Source of the DNA: Paenibacillus ihumii
GTDB taxonomy: Bacteria; Bacillota; Bacilli; Paenibacillales; Paenibacillaceae
Assembly: GCF_001403875.1 (NCBI RefSeq)
Contig: NZ_LN884299.1
Span: forward strand, 1,364,117 to 1,428,116
Direction: 5' to 3'
Length of the DNA: 64,000 nt
In this document: piece by piece, positions 45,084 to 54,216 of the stretch
Position numbering within the stretch: the first letter of the stretch is position 1
How the letters are laid out: the number at the start of each line of letters is the position of its first letter
Translations under genes and position numbers: made by a program
Notes under the pieces: model-generated
Seen by the model: only the letters and a program-made list of their open reading frames with translations
Told to the model about the DNA's origin: nothing
Database searches by the model: none

Positions 45084-46193
45084 TTATTCACCTTTACGTC
45101 GTTCTAATAGCCGGAGAACCTCGGCGTAGGTATCCGACACGCTGCCTAGCCGCCCCGCTACCTTCAGGTTGCTTAAACCGATGCTCTCCTGGTCTTTCTG
45201 CATGTCCGCATAGCCTTGAATAGTCTCCTCATAGACATTGTGGATGCTGTCCATCACGGCTGCATTTTCGTACAATGCGAGCAAATCGCGCTCTTGGCCG
45301 GCGAAGGAAAGCTGCTTGGCGGTGATGAGCTGTTTACGAATGTCCATGCTTTCCCTGGCGATTTGGACACAGTATTTCGCGATCATGATCAGCTGGGGGA
45401 TATTCAACATGAACGGATTCTTGCTAATTACAACCTTGCCCAGATTAAACAGCATTGCGAAGGAATGCGAGAACAGCAGCATCTTTCTGCATTTGGATTG
45501 GATCGCCTCTTTGGGCACATCTGCACGGAGATAACGTATGAAAAGATACACTCTCAGCATGGTCTCAATGGCGGCGACGCTGAGGGCCTGTCCTGTAACG
45601 ATGCGCAGATTGAATCCATGCTCGATATACAGCTTCTCCGCAAAGGCAGGCATTTCATCGCCGTTCAAATTGGCGAGAATGGTCATGCCGGGAATCGGCA
45701 GGGAACGGACCGTACAAAAGTCTTTGAACAGGTGCAGCAAATTGACAATGACGGCAGTCCCAAAATCCAGCTGCTCGTATGCCGGAAACTCCTTGATCAA
45801 TTCGCCCCCGCCGACGGACGATACCCCGGCATATTCGCCGAACATCGTTTGCCGTACGCCCTCGAAAAATCGGAACAGATCATGCCCGTAGGAGTACAGG
45901 CGATGATCCCCGCCAAAGGCTCCCGGCTCCTGAAAGTCTATGGGATTATTCTTTAGATCATATTGCTTCAGCTGTTCGCCAAGCCCGCCGAAGGAGCTGT
46001 TGGTGATTTTCGGCTCCTCCATGCCCCGGGGATGGCCAATGACCAGATCGCATAAAGCGCCTGCGGTGCCGCTTAGCACCATCATGATCCAGTCCCATTT
46101 ATCGAAGGGAAGCTCGGTGCCGTGGATATGATCAAAGGAAATATCATCTATCAAATTCATAGTAGGGAGAGAATCGTCCATCGCTTCGTTCAC
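45084..46193 (-). CDS. Uncharacterised helical protein with HR...GHD motif
   Basis: 369 residues, mostly helical. An early Gly-rich helix (SGTAGALCDLVIG) may be membrane-associated. Polar motif GGDHRLYSYGHDLF near residue 115 looks like a possible metal or phosphate site. Later helices are hydrophobic (LSVAAIETMLRVYLF, MLLFSHSFAMLFNLG). I know no name for it, although the HRxxSxGHD pattern recurs in unassigned bacterial families. It is the first gene of the pair with the coiled-coil protein. A toxin, defence or envelope role is speculative. Confidence 0.8.
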   Translation of the reverse strand: MNEAMDDSLPTMNLIDDISFDHIHGTELPFDKWDWIMMVLSGTAGALCDLVIGHPRGMEEPKITNSSFGGLGEQLKQYDLKNNPIDFQEPGAFGGDHRLYSYGHDLFRFFEGVRQTMFGEYAGVSSVGGGELIKEFPAYEQLDFGTAVIVNLLHLFKDFCTVRSLPIPGMTILANLNGDEMPAFAEKLYIEHGFNLRIVTGQALSVAAIETMLRVYLFIRYLRADVPKEAIQSKCRKMLLFSHSFAMLFNLGKVVISKNPFMLNIPQLIMIAKYCVQIARESMDIRKQLITAKQLSFAGQERDLLALYENAAVMDSIHNVYEETIQGYADMQKDQESIGLSNLKVAGRLGSVSDTYAEVLRLLERRKGE

Positions 46194-46220
46194 CTCGGTA
46201 GGAATGTAGTCTCTTAGTTG

Positions 46221-46886
46221 TTACAAACAATAATTTTTGAGCTTGTTTCTTGCTTCCACCTGCTTGAACAGACAATATTTAATGATGTCGGAACGGGTGG
46301 ATTCCTTCAATTGAACAAATTCCAGCGATATTTTAAAATTACTGTCCGGAAGCTTGATGCAATTAACAACTCTGCCATGAAATTCGATCGTATTCTGGGA
46401 ATTGTTCGTCTCTAAACGCATTGTCCCCGCTATGAGCGCCTCGATCCCTACTTCAAAATCACAAAGAAAGGATATTCCTCCTCCGCTAATATCCTTGGTC
46501 GTCACTTTGATGAGCTCGTCTTCATTCGGATTCTCGTCCGGCATTAGATTTAAATTCAACTCTACTTCAACAGGAACCCGGAAGAAGCGCCGTCTTTGCG
46601 CCTTCTTGATCCGCTCGGCCAATGGGGCGGGGAATGACAGTTGATTATGCTGCAAGCTTATGATGGTATCAAAAGAGTAAAGCACCCGTTCATCGCTATG
46701 AAAGTATACCGTTACAGATTTGTTGCCTGTGACCGTTAAATAGCGGTCCATGCGGTTGATTGGCTTTTGTATGTAAAGGCGGTTGTCGACCTGATAGATG
46801 ATCTGCGTCTTATACATGACTCCTTCCTCGGTTTGAAGCTCCAGCAGCTGGCCTTTCCAAAACTCGATTTTTGCCGATTCGTCCAT
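46221..46886 (-). CDS. PilZ-domain c-di-GMP receptor (YcgR/YpfA-like)
   Basis: 221 residues. An N-terminal YcgR_2 domain is followed by PilZ with the c-di-GMP motif RRRFFRV near residue 100 and DISGGGISF near residue 133, both intact. In bacilli such proteins brake flagellar motility when c-di-GMP is high. It is divergent from a GGDEF-EAL enzyme, which fits a local signalling unit. AAAGGAGATTC precedes the ATG. Confidence 0.92.
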   Translation of the reverse strand: MDESAKIEFWKGQLLELQTEEGVMYKTQIIYQVDNRLYIQKPINRMDRYLTVTGNKSVTVYFHSDERVLYSFDTIISLQHNQLSFPAPLAERIKKAQRRRFFRVPVEVELNLNLMPDENPNEDELIKVTTKDISGGGISFLCDFEVGIEALIAGTMRLETNNSQNTIEFHGRVVNCIKLPDSNFKISLEFVQLKESTRSDIIKYCLFKQVEARNKLKNYCL

Positions 46887-46950
46887 GAATGAATCTCCTT
46901 TCTCCAGGATTACACTTATTCGATTACAACAAAGACAACTCTACAATACC

Positions 46951-46970
46951 TGTACAATTGGATATGTACA
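46951..46970. promoter_or_regulatory. TGTACA inverted repeat between PilZ and GGDEF-EAL genes
   Basis: TGTACA (46951-46956) and TGTACA (46965-46970), each self-palindromic, eight bases apart, in the 158-base divergent intergenic region. A shared operator is possible. The core promoters are not clear by eye. Confidence 0.4.
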
Positions 46971-47044
46971 ACTAGTGATTTCCCCGGGCTGTCAAGTTTT
47001 TGTAGAGCCTGATCTTATAAAATATTTGTTAAGGGGGGGAATTA

Positions 47045-49066
47045 ATGAACTTAGAAGGCAGTTATAATTACTACATTGTGGCACTTTCAGTAATAATTGC
47101 AGTACTTGCATCATATTCCGCTCTCAGCATAGCGGCTAAGATATCTCATGCTAACGGTAGAACCCAGTTTTTCTGGCTGCTAGCGGGCTCTCTGGTCATG
47201 GGCAGCGGCATTTGGTCTATGCATTTTGTAGGCATGCTGGCATTTCATCTCCATATGCCTGTCACCTATGATGTCTGGCTTACGCTAGGATCACTTCTGG
47301 CGAGCGCAGCTTCCTCCTTCATTGCATTTTACATCACGATGCCTCGGGATATTAATTGGTATAAAATCGCCGGCGGCGGCTTCATCATGGGCAGTGGCAT
47401 CGTGACCATGCACTATCTGGGAATGGAAGCTATGATCATGCCCGCCGAAATCTATTATGATAAAACTTTATTGGTGCTCTCCGTCATTATCGCGTTAATC
47501 GCTTCTTATGCGGCATTGCTGCTGTTTCTTCGGTTTCGCAGCAAGTCGTCCATGAGCAGAGCGAAATGGCTGTCTGCATTCATCATGGGCATCGCCATTT
47601 GCGGAATGCATTACACGGGCATGGAGGCGGCCCAAATGAAGCATACTGCTGCCGTTGATACGATGGTGCATGAAGGGCCTGCATATGTAGACTTATTCCT
47701 GCTGCTTGGCGTCACGGTAGTCATTTCCGTTATTTTGCTCATATCCTGGGTTGCGCTATTTTTCGACCGGCATGTACTGGAAAGACTAGCTTATCTGGAC
47801 TCGATTACAGGGCTGCCGAACCGCAACGAAATGAACCGTTTCTTCGATTCGCATGTCGGTACGGAGAAGCTCGGCGTTCTATTTATCGATCTGGATCAAT
47901 TTAAAGCGATCAACGATACGCTCGGTCATAACATTGGCGATCTGCTTATCCAGGAAGTCGGCATCCGCCTCCGTCAATTTATACGCGAGGATCAGCAGGC
48001 GTTCCGCATCGGCGGGGACGAATTTCTGTTCATTATCAAGCATTGCAATACGGCAAGAGCCGAGCAGCTGGCCCAGAGAATTCTGCAGAGCATCAAGCAG
48101 GTATACTATATTGAAGGCAATGAGCTCTATGTTACTGGCAGCATTGGCATCAGCATCGGCTCGATTCAGGATTCCGACCGCTCCGTGCTCCTGAAGACGG
48201 CGGATACGGCCATGTACAAGGCCAAGGGACTGGGAAAGAACCAATTTTGCTTCTACAGTGAAGAGATGGGCCTTCAAATGGTACGCAAAATGGAGCTGGA
48301 GAAGGACCTGCAGCTGGCACTCGAAAACAACCAGTTCTTTATCGTATACCAGCCTAAATGGAACGTCAAAACGAACAGTCTGGTCGGATTCGAGGCCTTG
48401 ATCCGGTGGGAGCATCCGCGGCTCGGCCTTGTCACTCCTGGAGAGTTCATCCAGATCGCCGAAGACACGGGCTTGATCGTACCGATGACAAGGTGGGCGC
48501 TGGAGGAGGCTTGCCGCAGATGCAAGCTGTGGCAGGAGCAAGGAATGAATCAGCCGGTCTCCGTTAATTTGTCCGTACGGCTCTTTCAAACGGGCAGCCT
48601 GCAGGAATTGGTGGAAAAGGTGCTCCAGAAAGTGAAGCTGGATCCCCATCTGCTTGAACTGGAAATTACCGAGTCGATGGTACTCTTCGATATTAACGAT
48701 ATCATTCGTCAGCTTCAAAGCCTTCGCAAGCTGGGCGTACGGGTGTCCATGGATGATTTCGGCACCGGATATTCCTCCATCGGACTGCTTGACCGGATTC
48801 CTATCGATGCCTTGAAGCTGGATCGCTTATTCACCAATGATTTGGAGAGCCCTAGCAAAAGGGCGATCATTAACGCCATCATTATGATGGCTGACCATCT
48901 TCAGCTTGACGTCATTGCTGAAGGCGTCGAGAACCAGGAGCATATCGAGTTTCTCACCGAGCTCGGCTGCCATGTTATGCAAGGGTATTATTATGGCAAG
49001 CCTATGAGAGACTCGGATATTGCCGAATGGGTCAAGCAGCATGAACACAAGCCTAGTTTAGTCTGA
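47045..49066 (+). CDS. MHYT-GGDEF-EAL c-di-GMP turnover protein
   Basis: 673 residues: a seven-helix MHYT sensor (about 1-250, with repeated SMHFVGM, TMHYLGM and GMHYTGM motifs), a GGDEF domain (motif GGDEF near residue 323) and an EAL domain (EALIRW near 448, with DDFGTGYSS and AEGVEN). Both catalytic centres look complete, so it could make or degrade c-di-GMP. MHYT is proposed to sense O2, CO or NO via copper. GGGGGG precedes the ATG. It is divergent from the PilZ receptor. Confidence 0.93.
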   Translation: MNLEGSYNYYIVALSVIIAVLASYSALSIAAKISHANGRTQFFWLLAGSLVMGSGIWSMHFVGMLAFHLHMPVTYDVWLTLGSLLASAASSFIAFYITMPRDINWYKIAGGGFIMGSGIVTMHYLGMEAMIMPAEIYYDKTLLVLSVIIALIASYAALLLFLRFRSKSSMSRAKWLSAFIMGIAICGMHYTGMEAAQMKHTAAVDTMVHEGPAYVDLFLLLGVTVVISVILLISWVALFFDRHVLERLAYLDSITGLPNRNEMNRFFDSHVGTEKLGVLFIDLDQFKAINDTLGHNIGDLLIQEVGIRLRQFIREDQQAFRIGGDEFLFIIKHCNTARAEQLAQRILQSIKQVYYIEGNELYVTGSIGISIGSIQDSDRSVLLKTADTAMYKAKGLGKNQFCFYSEEMGLQMVRKMELEKDLQLALENNQFFIVYQPKWNVKTNSLVGFEALIRWEHPRLGLVTPGEFIQIAEDTGLIVPMTRWALEEACRRCKLWQEQGMNQPVSVNLSVRLFQTGSLQELVEKVLQKVKLDPHLLELEITESMVLFDINDIIRQLQSLRKLGVRVSMDDFGTGYSSIGLLDRIPIDALKLDRLFTNDLESPSKRAIINAIIMMADHLQLDVIAEGVENQEHIEFLTELGCHVMQGYYYGKPMRDSDIAEWVKQHEHKPSLV

Positions 49067-49144
49067 CAGAAGCGATTGCAGAGCTGGTCCCGAAATCAGT
49101 TCTGCGGACAAGCAGGGGCTGAAGGATAGGAGGACTTCCTTCTG

Positions 49145-50281
49145 TCATCCGCCATGCTGTATTTTCCAATCGTTATACCAATCCGTAATATATGTACTTG
49201 GCTGTTCATTGAATTCTTCAAGTAATATGGCAACAAGCAGGCGGTACTGCCGGTGAACAGCCAATGAATTTTTATTCGCCGCGAATATTTTCATCAGGGC
49301 AAAATGCGCCTCCTCCGCAATCGGATGTTGATGGCAAACCTCCAAATATTTTTCCACGGCCTTCGGCTGCTGGTTATTCGACATATACCAATCAGCCATC
49401 CGGAACGAAGTACGGAGCCACAGCATCTTTAGCCTCTGACGCTCGCTCTCTGCCCACCAATAATCGTACTCCTTCAAGTAATCATCCTTGAACAATTTCA
49501 TGTATTCCACATAACTGCCAATCGTTTTGCTCGTCAGAGTCACACTGGACAGGATGAAATTCTCCCATTCCTCAACATCCAACAGCACATTATTCAAATT
49601 TAAAATATAACCATCTACGGAGTTCGAAAGGGAAAAATATTCCTCGTACTCTTCGAGCGTTTTTCGAATATGATAAATGACCGTATATAAAAGGGAATAT
49701 GCCCGGTTTGGCTCGTATTCCGGCCATAGCAGTTCTATTAAAGTGGATTTGCGGATAAATTGCCCGCGGCATTGCAGCATATACAGGAACAGTTCCTGGG
49801 CTCGCGCGGTGCGCCAGCGCAGCGGCGGCAGCAGCTTTCCTTGAAGAATCATTTGAAAATGGCCTAGCATTCTAATTTGCAGCGATTGATTCTGCTCGGC
49901 CAGCCGATCCAGATCGAACCCCGTATTTGAACGGTCCATCCGCTGGAGTGTTTTTTTCAGTCTTTCCAATTTAACGGGCTTTAGCAGGTAATCCAGTGCA
50001 TTGAGCTCAAACGCCTTAATCGCGTACGCCTCGAAGCCAGTCACGAACACAATTTTGATTTGAGGCTTGTTTTCTATAATTTCTTCTGCCAGCTGAAGTC
50101 CATCCACGTCAGGCAGCTGGATTTCCATAAAAATCAGGTCAACCGGCTGCTTCAGTATCTTTTTCTTGGCTAAAGCCGGATCCGTAAACTTCCCCGCAAT
50201 CTCAATCCCGGGAATCTGCTGAAGCTGGTGTTCCAGATAATCCAATGCAATACTATCATCATCCAGAAGAATAACTTTCAT
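49145..50281 (-). CDS. Response regulator with BTAD domain, Glu at the phosphoacceptor site
   Basis: 378 residues: receiver (about 1-120), OmpR-like DNA-binding domain (about 138-235) and bacterial transcriptional activation domain (about 240-378), the SARP/AfsR-type layout. The acidic pocket DDD (7-9), FVTG Thr and LLKPVK Lys are kept, but the expected Asp at position 53 is Glu (FMEIQLPD). That suggests a permanently on, or phosphorylation-independent, protein. No kinase gene is adjacent. The target is unknown. Confidence 0.85.
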   Translation of the reverse strand: MKVILLDDDSIALDYLEHQLQQIPGIEIAGKFTDPALAKKKILKQPVDLIFMEIQLPDVDGLQLAEEIIENKPQIKIVFVTGFEAYAIKAFELNALDYLLKPVKLERLKKTLQRMDRSNTGFDLDRLAEQNQSLQIRMLGHFQMILQGKLLPPLRWRTARAQELFLYMLQCRGQFIRKSTLIELLWPEYEPNRAYSLLYTVIYHIRKTLEEYEEYFSLSNSVDGYILNLNNVLLDVEEWENFILSSVTLTSKTIGSYVEYMKLFKDDYLKEYDYWWAESERQRLKMLWLRTSFRMADWYMSNNQQPKAVEKYLEVCHQHPIAEEAHFALMKIFAANKNSLAVHRQYRLLVAILLEEFNEQPSTYITDWYNDWKIQHGG

Positions 50282-50483
50282 CGCGCTCTCCCTACATGTA
50301 TAATAAACGTCTGTAACAAACTAACAATTCCAATAAAATACTATAGACCATGAATCTATACAAACTCTGAACAAATGGATTCTTCCTTGATAAAAGCATC
50401 GGCAGGATATGGCATTTCCAAATATGTACATATTAAAATTGGAGAATCTACTATATTAGAGATGGAGTGTAAGGAGTTATATA

Positions 50484-50887
50484 ATGAAGAAATTAAAACA
50501 TGAAAAATGGTTTTACATGCAGTTGTTTTTCATTATTGCCATAACAAGCTCCTTTCTTATCGGTGAAAGAGCGAATGCTGCAGTAACTGCCCTTATATTC
50601 GGCAACTATATCTTTCCTATAACCGCAATCCTATTCATGTCAGTTTCATTTTACTAAAAGATGAAAAAGAAATATTCGATATTCTTTATTTCATGTATGC
50701 CGTCGCATTCTACGCGAATTTTGGGAACCTTCCAGCGATATATTGGCTGCTGTTAGTTTTGACGCCTATTTTTTGTATGCTTAGAATCTATCAATTATAC
50801 AAAAGAAAACACCGATATAACCAGTATTTCATACCCATTCTGCTTATAACGTTTGTTTTTATTTATCTAACATCTTTAGTCTACTAA
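50484..50887 (+). pseudogene. Frameshifted small membrane protein gene
   Basis: An ATG at 50484 with AAGGAGTTATATA starts 57 codons (stop TAA 50655-50657) of hydrophobic sequence. In another frame, SFILLKDEKEIFDILYF continues directly into a further hydrophobic stretch ending at 50887 (LTSLVY). Joining the frames near 50640 gives one four-helix membrane protein of about 133 residues. A real frameshift, or a sequencing error, is needed. The family is not recognised. Confidence 0.6.
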
Positions 50888-50935
50888 ATAGCTGCTGCTG
50901 ATCGTTGGGGGTTATACGCATCAGCACAAAAAGAA

Positions 50936-50967
50936 AGAACCCTTGAAGCCATAGCCTCAAGGGTTCT
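50936..50967 (-). terminator. Terminator of tRNA-Val
   Basis: AGAACCCTTGA (50936-50946) / TCAAGGGTTCT (50957-50967) with inner pairing; on the minus strand T-rich sequence follows. Confidence 0.85.
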
Positions 50968-50973
50968 TAAGTA

Positions 50974-51046
50974 TGATCTGTAGTGGGCTCGAACCACTGA
51001 CCCCCACCCTGTCAAGATGGTGCTCTCCCAGCTGAGCTAACAGATC
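50974..51046 (-). tRNA. tRNA-Val (GAC)
   Basis: 73 bases on the minus strand. Acceptor GATCTGT/ACAGATC, D-arm TAGCTCAGCTGGGAGAGC, anticodon loop TTGACAG with anticodon GAC, discriminator A. CCA not encoded. Confidence 0.93.
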
Positions 51047-51081
51047 ATGATATAAACATGTAATTAGTGAAGACAAGAAAT

Positions 51082-51110
51082 ATCATAACAGGAATAGCGA
51101 ACCTTGTCAA
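51082..51110 (-). promoter_or_regulatory. Promoter of tRNA-Val
   Basis: On the minus strand, TTGACA (51105-51110), 17-base spacer and TATGAT (51082-51087), 36 bases before the tRNA. Confidence 0.75.
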
Positions 51111-51220
51111 ACCCTTTTTTCAAAAAAATTATAGAGCAACGAGTTAGCCCTGGCCTTGCATGGCGTATAAAGGGTATGCCTGCTGACGACAATGAATGAA
51201 GCAAGCAGTCCAAAGGAACA

Positions 51221-51508
51221 ATGAAGCATAGAAGTTCAAAATGCAGAGAAAGGATGAAGCTCGTGCAGCAGTGCAAGCAAGGGGGAGAAGCGAGACCTCT
51301 CCGGATCACCACCAGCAAAGTAATCCTCGCCATCGGCAGCGTCACCCTGCTGCTGGTAGGCAGCGGGTGCGGGCTCGGGCCAAGCGAAGAGACGCTGGCC
51401 CGTCAGCAGCAGTTCCCCTCATGGTTCGGCCAATCCGTACGCGACAATGTATATGGCAAGTCAATACGGGAGCATGTCTATTCGAAAGAAGCGATTACGC
51501 CTCCATGA
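51221..51508 (+). CDS. Small hypothetical, possible lipoprotein
   Basis: 95 residues: a basic N-terminus, one hydrophobic segment ending VGSGCGLG (imperfect lipobox) and a short polar tail. AAAGGAACA before the ATG is a weak ribosome site; an in-frame ATG at 51254 would shorten the N-terminus. Family unknown, so existence is only moderately supported. Confidence 0.4.
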   Translation: MKHRSSKCRERMKLVQQCKQGGEARPLRITTSKVILAIGSVTLLLVGSGCGLGPSEETLARQQQFPSWFGQSVRDNVYGKSIREHVYSKEAITPP

Positions 51509-51515
51509 TCCGGCG

Positions 51516-51623
51516 TCAATCATCCTCCCATTTGCGGGAATAGCCCTTTTTGATCGTATAGAACATGGGAACGATAAGTATAACAGATATTAGCACGGCC
51601 GCGGCAATCGTTAGTTCAGTCAT
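51516..51623 (-). CDS. 35-residue single-helix membrane peptide
   Basis: MTELTIAAAVLISVILIVPM then a basic-to-acidic tail ending RKWEDD. GGAAGGAG lies nine bases before the ATG. It resembles short membrane peptides of bacilli, with no known function. It ends eight bases beyond the convergent 51221-51508 gene. Confidence 0.5.
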   Translation of the reverse strand: MTELTIAAAVLISVILIVPMFYTIKKGYSRKWEDD

Positions 51624-51750
51624 GGCGGAATAGCTCCTTCCGAGTGAAGTGTTCAATGAAGCCTTAAGTACTTACAACTATACACGAAAAGCTTTTTTTT
51701 GTATAATGATGCAGTTTACAGAGTAAAGAAGCAACATGGGAGGGGTAACA

Positions 51751-52197
51751 ATGGCTGCTGCTGTAATTATTGCCGTGAACTCGGAACAGCAATTGGAGAA
51801 GTGCTTGGATATTCGCAAGGAAGTTTTTGTGGAGGAGCAGAAGGTGCCGATTGACCTCGAGATCGACGAATACGATGTCATCAGCCCGGATGCCGTTCAT
51901 GTGCTCATTGAGCTGGAGGGCACGGCTGCGGCGACAGGGAGAATTACGTACTATAAGGATAATAGCGCAAAATTGCAGCGGATTGCGGTTCGGAAGCCGT
52001 TCCGTTCGCAGGGCCTTGGCAGAGTGCTGCTGCTTGCCCTCGAAGAGCGGGCCAGAGAGCTCGGCCTGACGAAGGCTGTGCTGGATGCGCAATGCCAGGC
52101 AGAGCCGTTCTACGCGAAGCTCGGCTATGAGACGATCTCCACGGAGCCGTTCTATGACGCAGGCATCCTCCATGTGCGGATGGAAAAGCCGCTATAG
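51751..52197 (+). CDS. GNAT-family N-acetyltransferase
   Basis: 148 residues. The acetyl-CoA pyrophosphate loop appears as RSQGLGRVLL near residue 88. The N-terminus CLDIRKEVFVEEQKVP is the ElaA-like/YjcF type. It acetylates an unknown small molecule or protein. The ATG at 51751 follows GGGAGGGG; a longer upstream start is unlikely. Confidence 0.85.
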   Translation: MAAAVIIAVNSEQQLEKCLDIRKEVFVEEQKVPIDLEIDEYDVISPDAVHVLIELEGTAAATGRITYYKDNSAKLQRIAVRKPFRSQGLGRVLLLALEERARELGLTKAVLDAQCQAEPFYAKLGYETISTEPFYDAGILHVRMEKPL

Positions 52198-52296
52198 GCG
52201 TTATAGGGAGAGGAGCCTCATATAATTATCCTGCGCGGGCCACACTAAAGGCATCCCTTACCGGGAATCCCAGCTCGATAAAGGAGATGATCAAGG

Positions 52297-52536
52297 ATGG
52301 CAGTCGATAGCAGAGAGACTTTTATCGCGGTTCAAAGGAACGGGGACGGCAATCTGACCCGCTTCAAAACGTCCAGCGGCCGTATATTAAACTACGAAGA
52401 TGCCCTGCGTGAAGTGAATGCAGGCGCTATTGCGGGCGTGAATATTTTCAAGGGAAAAGATGGCGAGATGTACATCCGCGGCGATGCGGACGGAGATCCG
52501 TCCAATAACTTGGACGCGCTGCCCACATTCGAATAG
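52297..52536 (+). CDS. DUF3892 family protein
   Basis: 79 residues, short acidic beta-rich protein with the DUF3892 pattern (ALREVNAGAIAGVNIFKGKDG). Function unknown. AAAGGAGATGATCAAGG precedes the ATG. It is followed by a terminator. Confidence 0.8.
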   Translation: MAVDSRETFIAVQRNGDGNLTRFKTSSGRILNYEDALREVNAGAIAGVNIFKGKDGEMYIRGDADGDPSNNLDALPTFE

Positions 52537-52546
52537 AGCATTCAAG

Positions 52547-52590
52547 AAGGAGCCCGCGGGAAATATTCCCCGGCTCCTTTGCTTTTTTAA
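52547..52590 (+). terminator. Terminator after the DUF3892 gene
   Basis: AAGGAGCC (52547-52554) / GGCTCCTT (52572-52579) with GC-rich interior, then TTGCTTTTTT. Confidence 0.75.
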
Positions 52591-52611
52591 TGCGCCGTTA
52601 TCTGGCCGATT

Positions 52612-53346
52612 TTATAAATCATAGATTTCATGCTGGTGAAGAAATGCCATTTCCTTCGTCCGGCCGATAAAGGATTCCATCTCATCGCCATAGTGCATCA
52701 GCGAGATTTTCTCCCGGAGATCGGCAGGCAGGGACAGCAGCTCCTCCAGCGTGGTGTGCACCTGTCCGGGTCCCGTTAGCTGCACCTCGTGCAGAATTTT
52801 GCGGCAGCCGCGCTGGCGGACGAGCTCTGTCAGAAGCTCGGGCTGAAAGATCATATCCGCGCTGTAAAAAATTTCGCCGTTCAAATAGAGCGAGTAGCTG
52901 TTCTTTCCCGGAATATGAGGAGTGCGAATGATCTCCAGCGAGAGGCCTCGCGCCAGCTCCGAAATTTGCCCCTCGCGAAGGAGATGGACGTGAAAGGCGT
53001 CCTCCAGCGAGTCGATGCCGTCCTGGCCTAGACCGCCCTTCAGGGTATTCTCCCATAGCGGCTCCGCCAGCAGCTCGGGAACGTAGAGCACCGGCTTGCG
53101 CCCGTGGCCGTATTTCATGCGGAAGGCATACTCCTCCAGGCCGCCGACATGGTCGCCGTGAATATGGGTGATGAGCACGGCGTCGATCGCTTCCATGGGC
53201 TTGCCCATGTGATGAAGCGCCAGAGGAGCCGTGATTCCGCAGTCGATCAGCAGTGTGAAGCCGTCTGCGTACAGCAGGGCGTTATTGTTATAATATCGCT
53301 TGGCAAAGGCGCCGCCCGTGCCAAGCATTTGCAGGCGAAGAGTCAA
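52612..53346 (-). CDS. Metallo-beta-lactamase-fold hydrolase (YhfI/RNase Z-like)
   Basis: 244 residues. [10 protein letters not shown] gives the metal-binding HxHxDH motif, with a later TPHIPGK and YSADM Asp, the RNase Z/YhfI arrangement. It lacks the RNase Z exosite arm, so a phosphodiesterase of unknown substrate is more likely. It stands alone on the minus strand. Confidence 0.82.
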   Translation of the reverse strand: MTLRLQMLGTGGAFAKRYYNNNALLYADGFTLLIDCGITAPLALHHMGKPMEAIDAVLITHIHGDHVGGLEEYAFRMKYGHGRKPVLYVPELLAEPLWENTLKGGLGQDGIDSLEDAFHVHLLREGQISELARGLSLEIIRTPHIPGKNSYSLYLNGEIFYSADMIFQPELLTELVRQRGCRKILHEVQLTGPGQVHTTLEELLSLPADLREKISLMHYGDEMESFIGRTKEMAFLHQHEIYDL

Positions 53347-53524
53347 ACGATTCCCTCCTATCTTTCTAAGGCATTCATTTTTAATTTACACGATTTCCCT
53401 GAGGAGAGAAAGCGCCTCTTGCATTCTCGCAAAAAATAAGAGCGATTTGCAGGAAATACCGCAACTTGAGCAATTAGCCGGAGTATACATTAACATCAAC
53501 ATGAATCAATTGGAGGGCTATTTA

Positions 53525-54088
53525 ATGAACTTGAAATGGAGAAGAGTAATGGTACTGGTATTGGCATTCTCCCTCACGGGCGGATCCATGCTGTTCGCAG
53601 ATTCGGCAACTCAAAAAGTTAAGCTGTCCATCGACGGCCGTGAAGTGGAAGAAGGGGCCTACGTGATCGATGGCAAAACCTACGTCCCGGTCAGAGAGCT
53701 GGAGGGACTGGCTGAATATGATGAAGCAACGAAGAAGGTAACCTACTATAAACCTAATGTGCATATTTTCTTGTTCAAGGGCAAGGACATTTTCTCGGAT
53801 ATCGAGAAGGCTGGCAAGCTGAAATTCAGCGTGTTCTCGCAAATTGACAACTTGAAAACGGAAATTTCCGCCATCAAAGTGGCGATCACGGCTCCGGACG
53901 GCACATCCAAGACGATTCAGACGAAGGATGTTAAGGACACGGGCAGCAACTTTTACTTTGTGACCGACGACTATACGTATGATTTCAAAACCGCGGGGAA
54001 ATATACGCTCGGCTTCTATATGAAACCGGCATCCGGCAGCTCGGATTTTGTACTAGTATCGGAGAAAAGCATCAACGTGCTGAAATAA
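53525..54088 (+). CDS. Exported copper-amine-oxidase-like domain protein
   Basis: 187 residues. Signal peptide (cleavage near LFA-DSATQ), then a copper amine oxidase N-like domain (VIDGKTYVPVRELEG, with the typical YVPVREL core) and a second beta-rich domain. These stalk domains are common on Paenibacillus surface proteins and do not bind copper by themselves. GGAGGGCTATTTA precedes the ATG. Function unknown. Confidence 0.8.
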   Translation: MNLKWRRVMVLVLAFSLTGGSMLFADSATQKVKLSIDGREVEEGAYVIDGKTYVPVRELEGLAEYDEATKKVTYYKPNVHIFLFKGKDIFSDIEKAGKLKFSVFSQIDNLKTEISAIKVAITAPDGTSKTIQTKDVKDTGSNFYFVTDDYTYDFKTAGKYTLGFYMKPASGSSDFVLVSEKSINVLK

Positions 54089-54122
54089 TTCCAAATTTAC
54101 GGCCCGCAGCCTTGCGATCGAA

Positions 54123-54152
54123 TTGACCTGTCCCTCATAAAAATGATACGAT
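54123..54152 (+). promoter_or_regulatory. Probable promoter of the DUF1292 gene
   Basis: TTGACC (54123-54128), 18-base spacer, TACGAT (54147-54152), 65 bases before the start codon. Confidence 0.5.
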
Positions 54153-54216
54153 ACGAGAGGAAACTGACAAGTTCATCCAAACCACTACACAAAACAATTT
54201 AAAGCGAGGTATTTCA

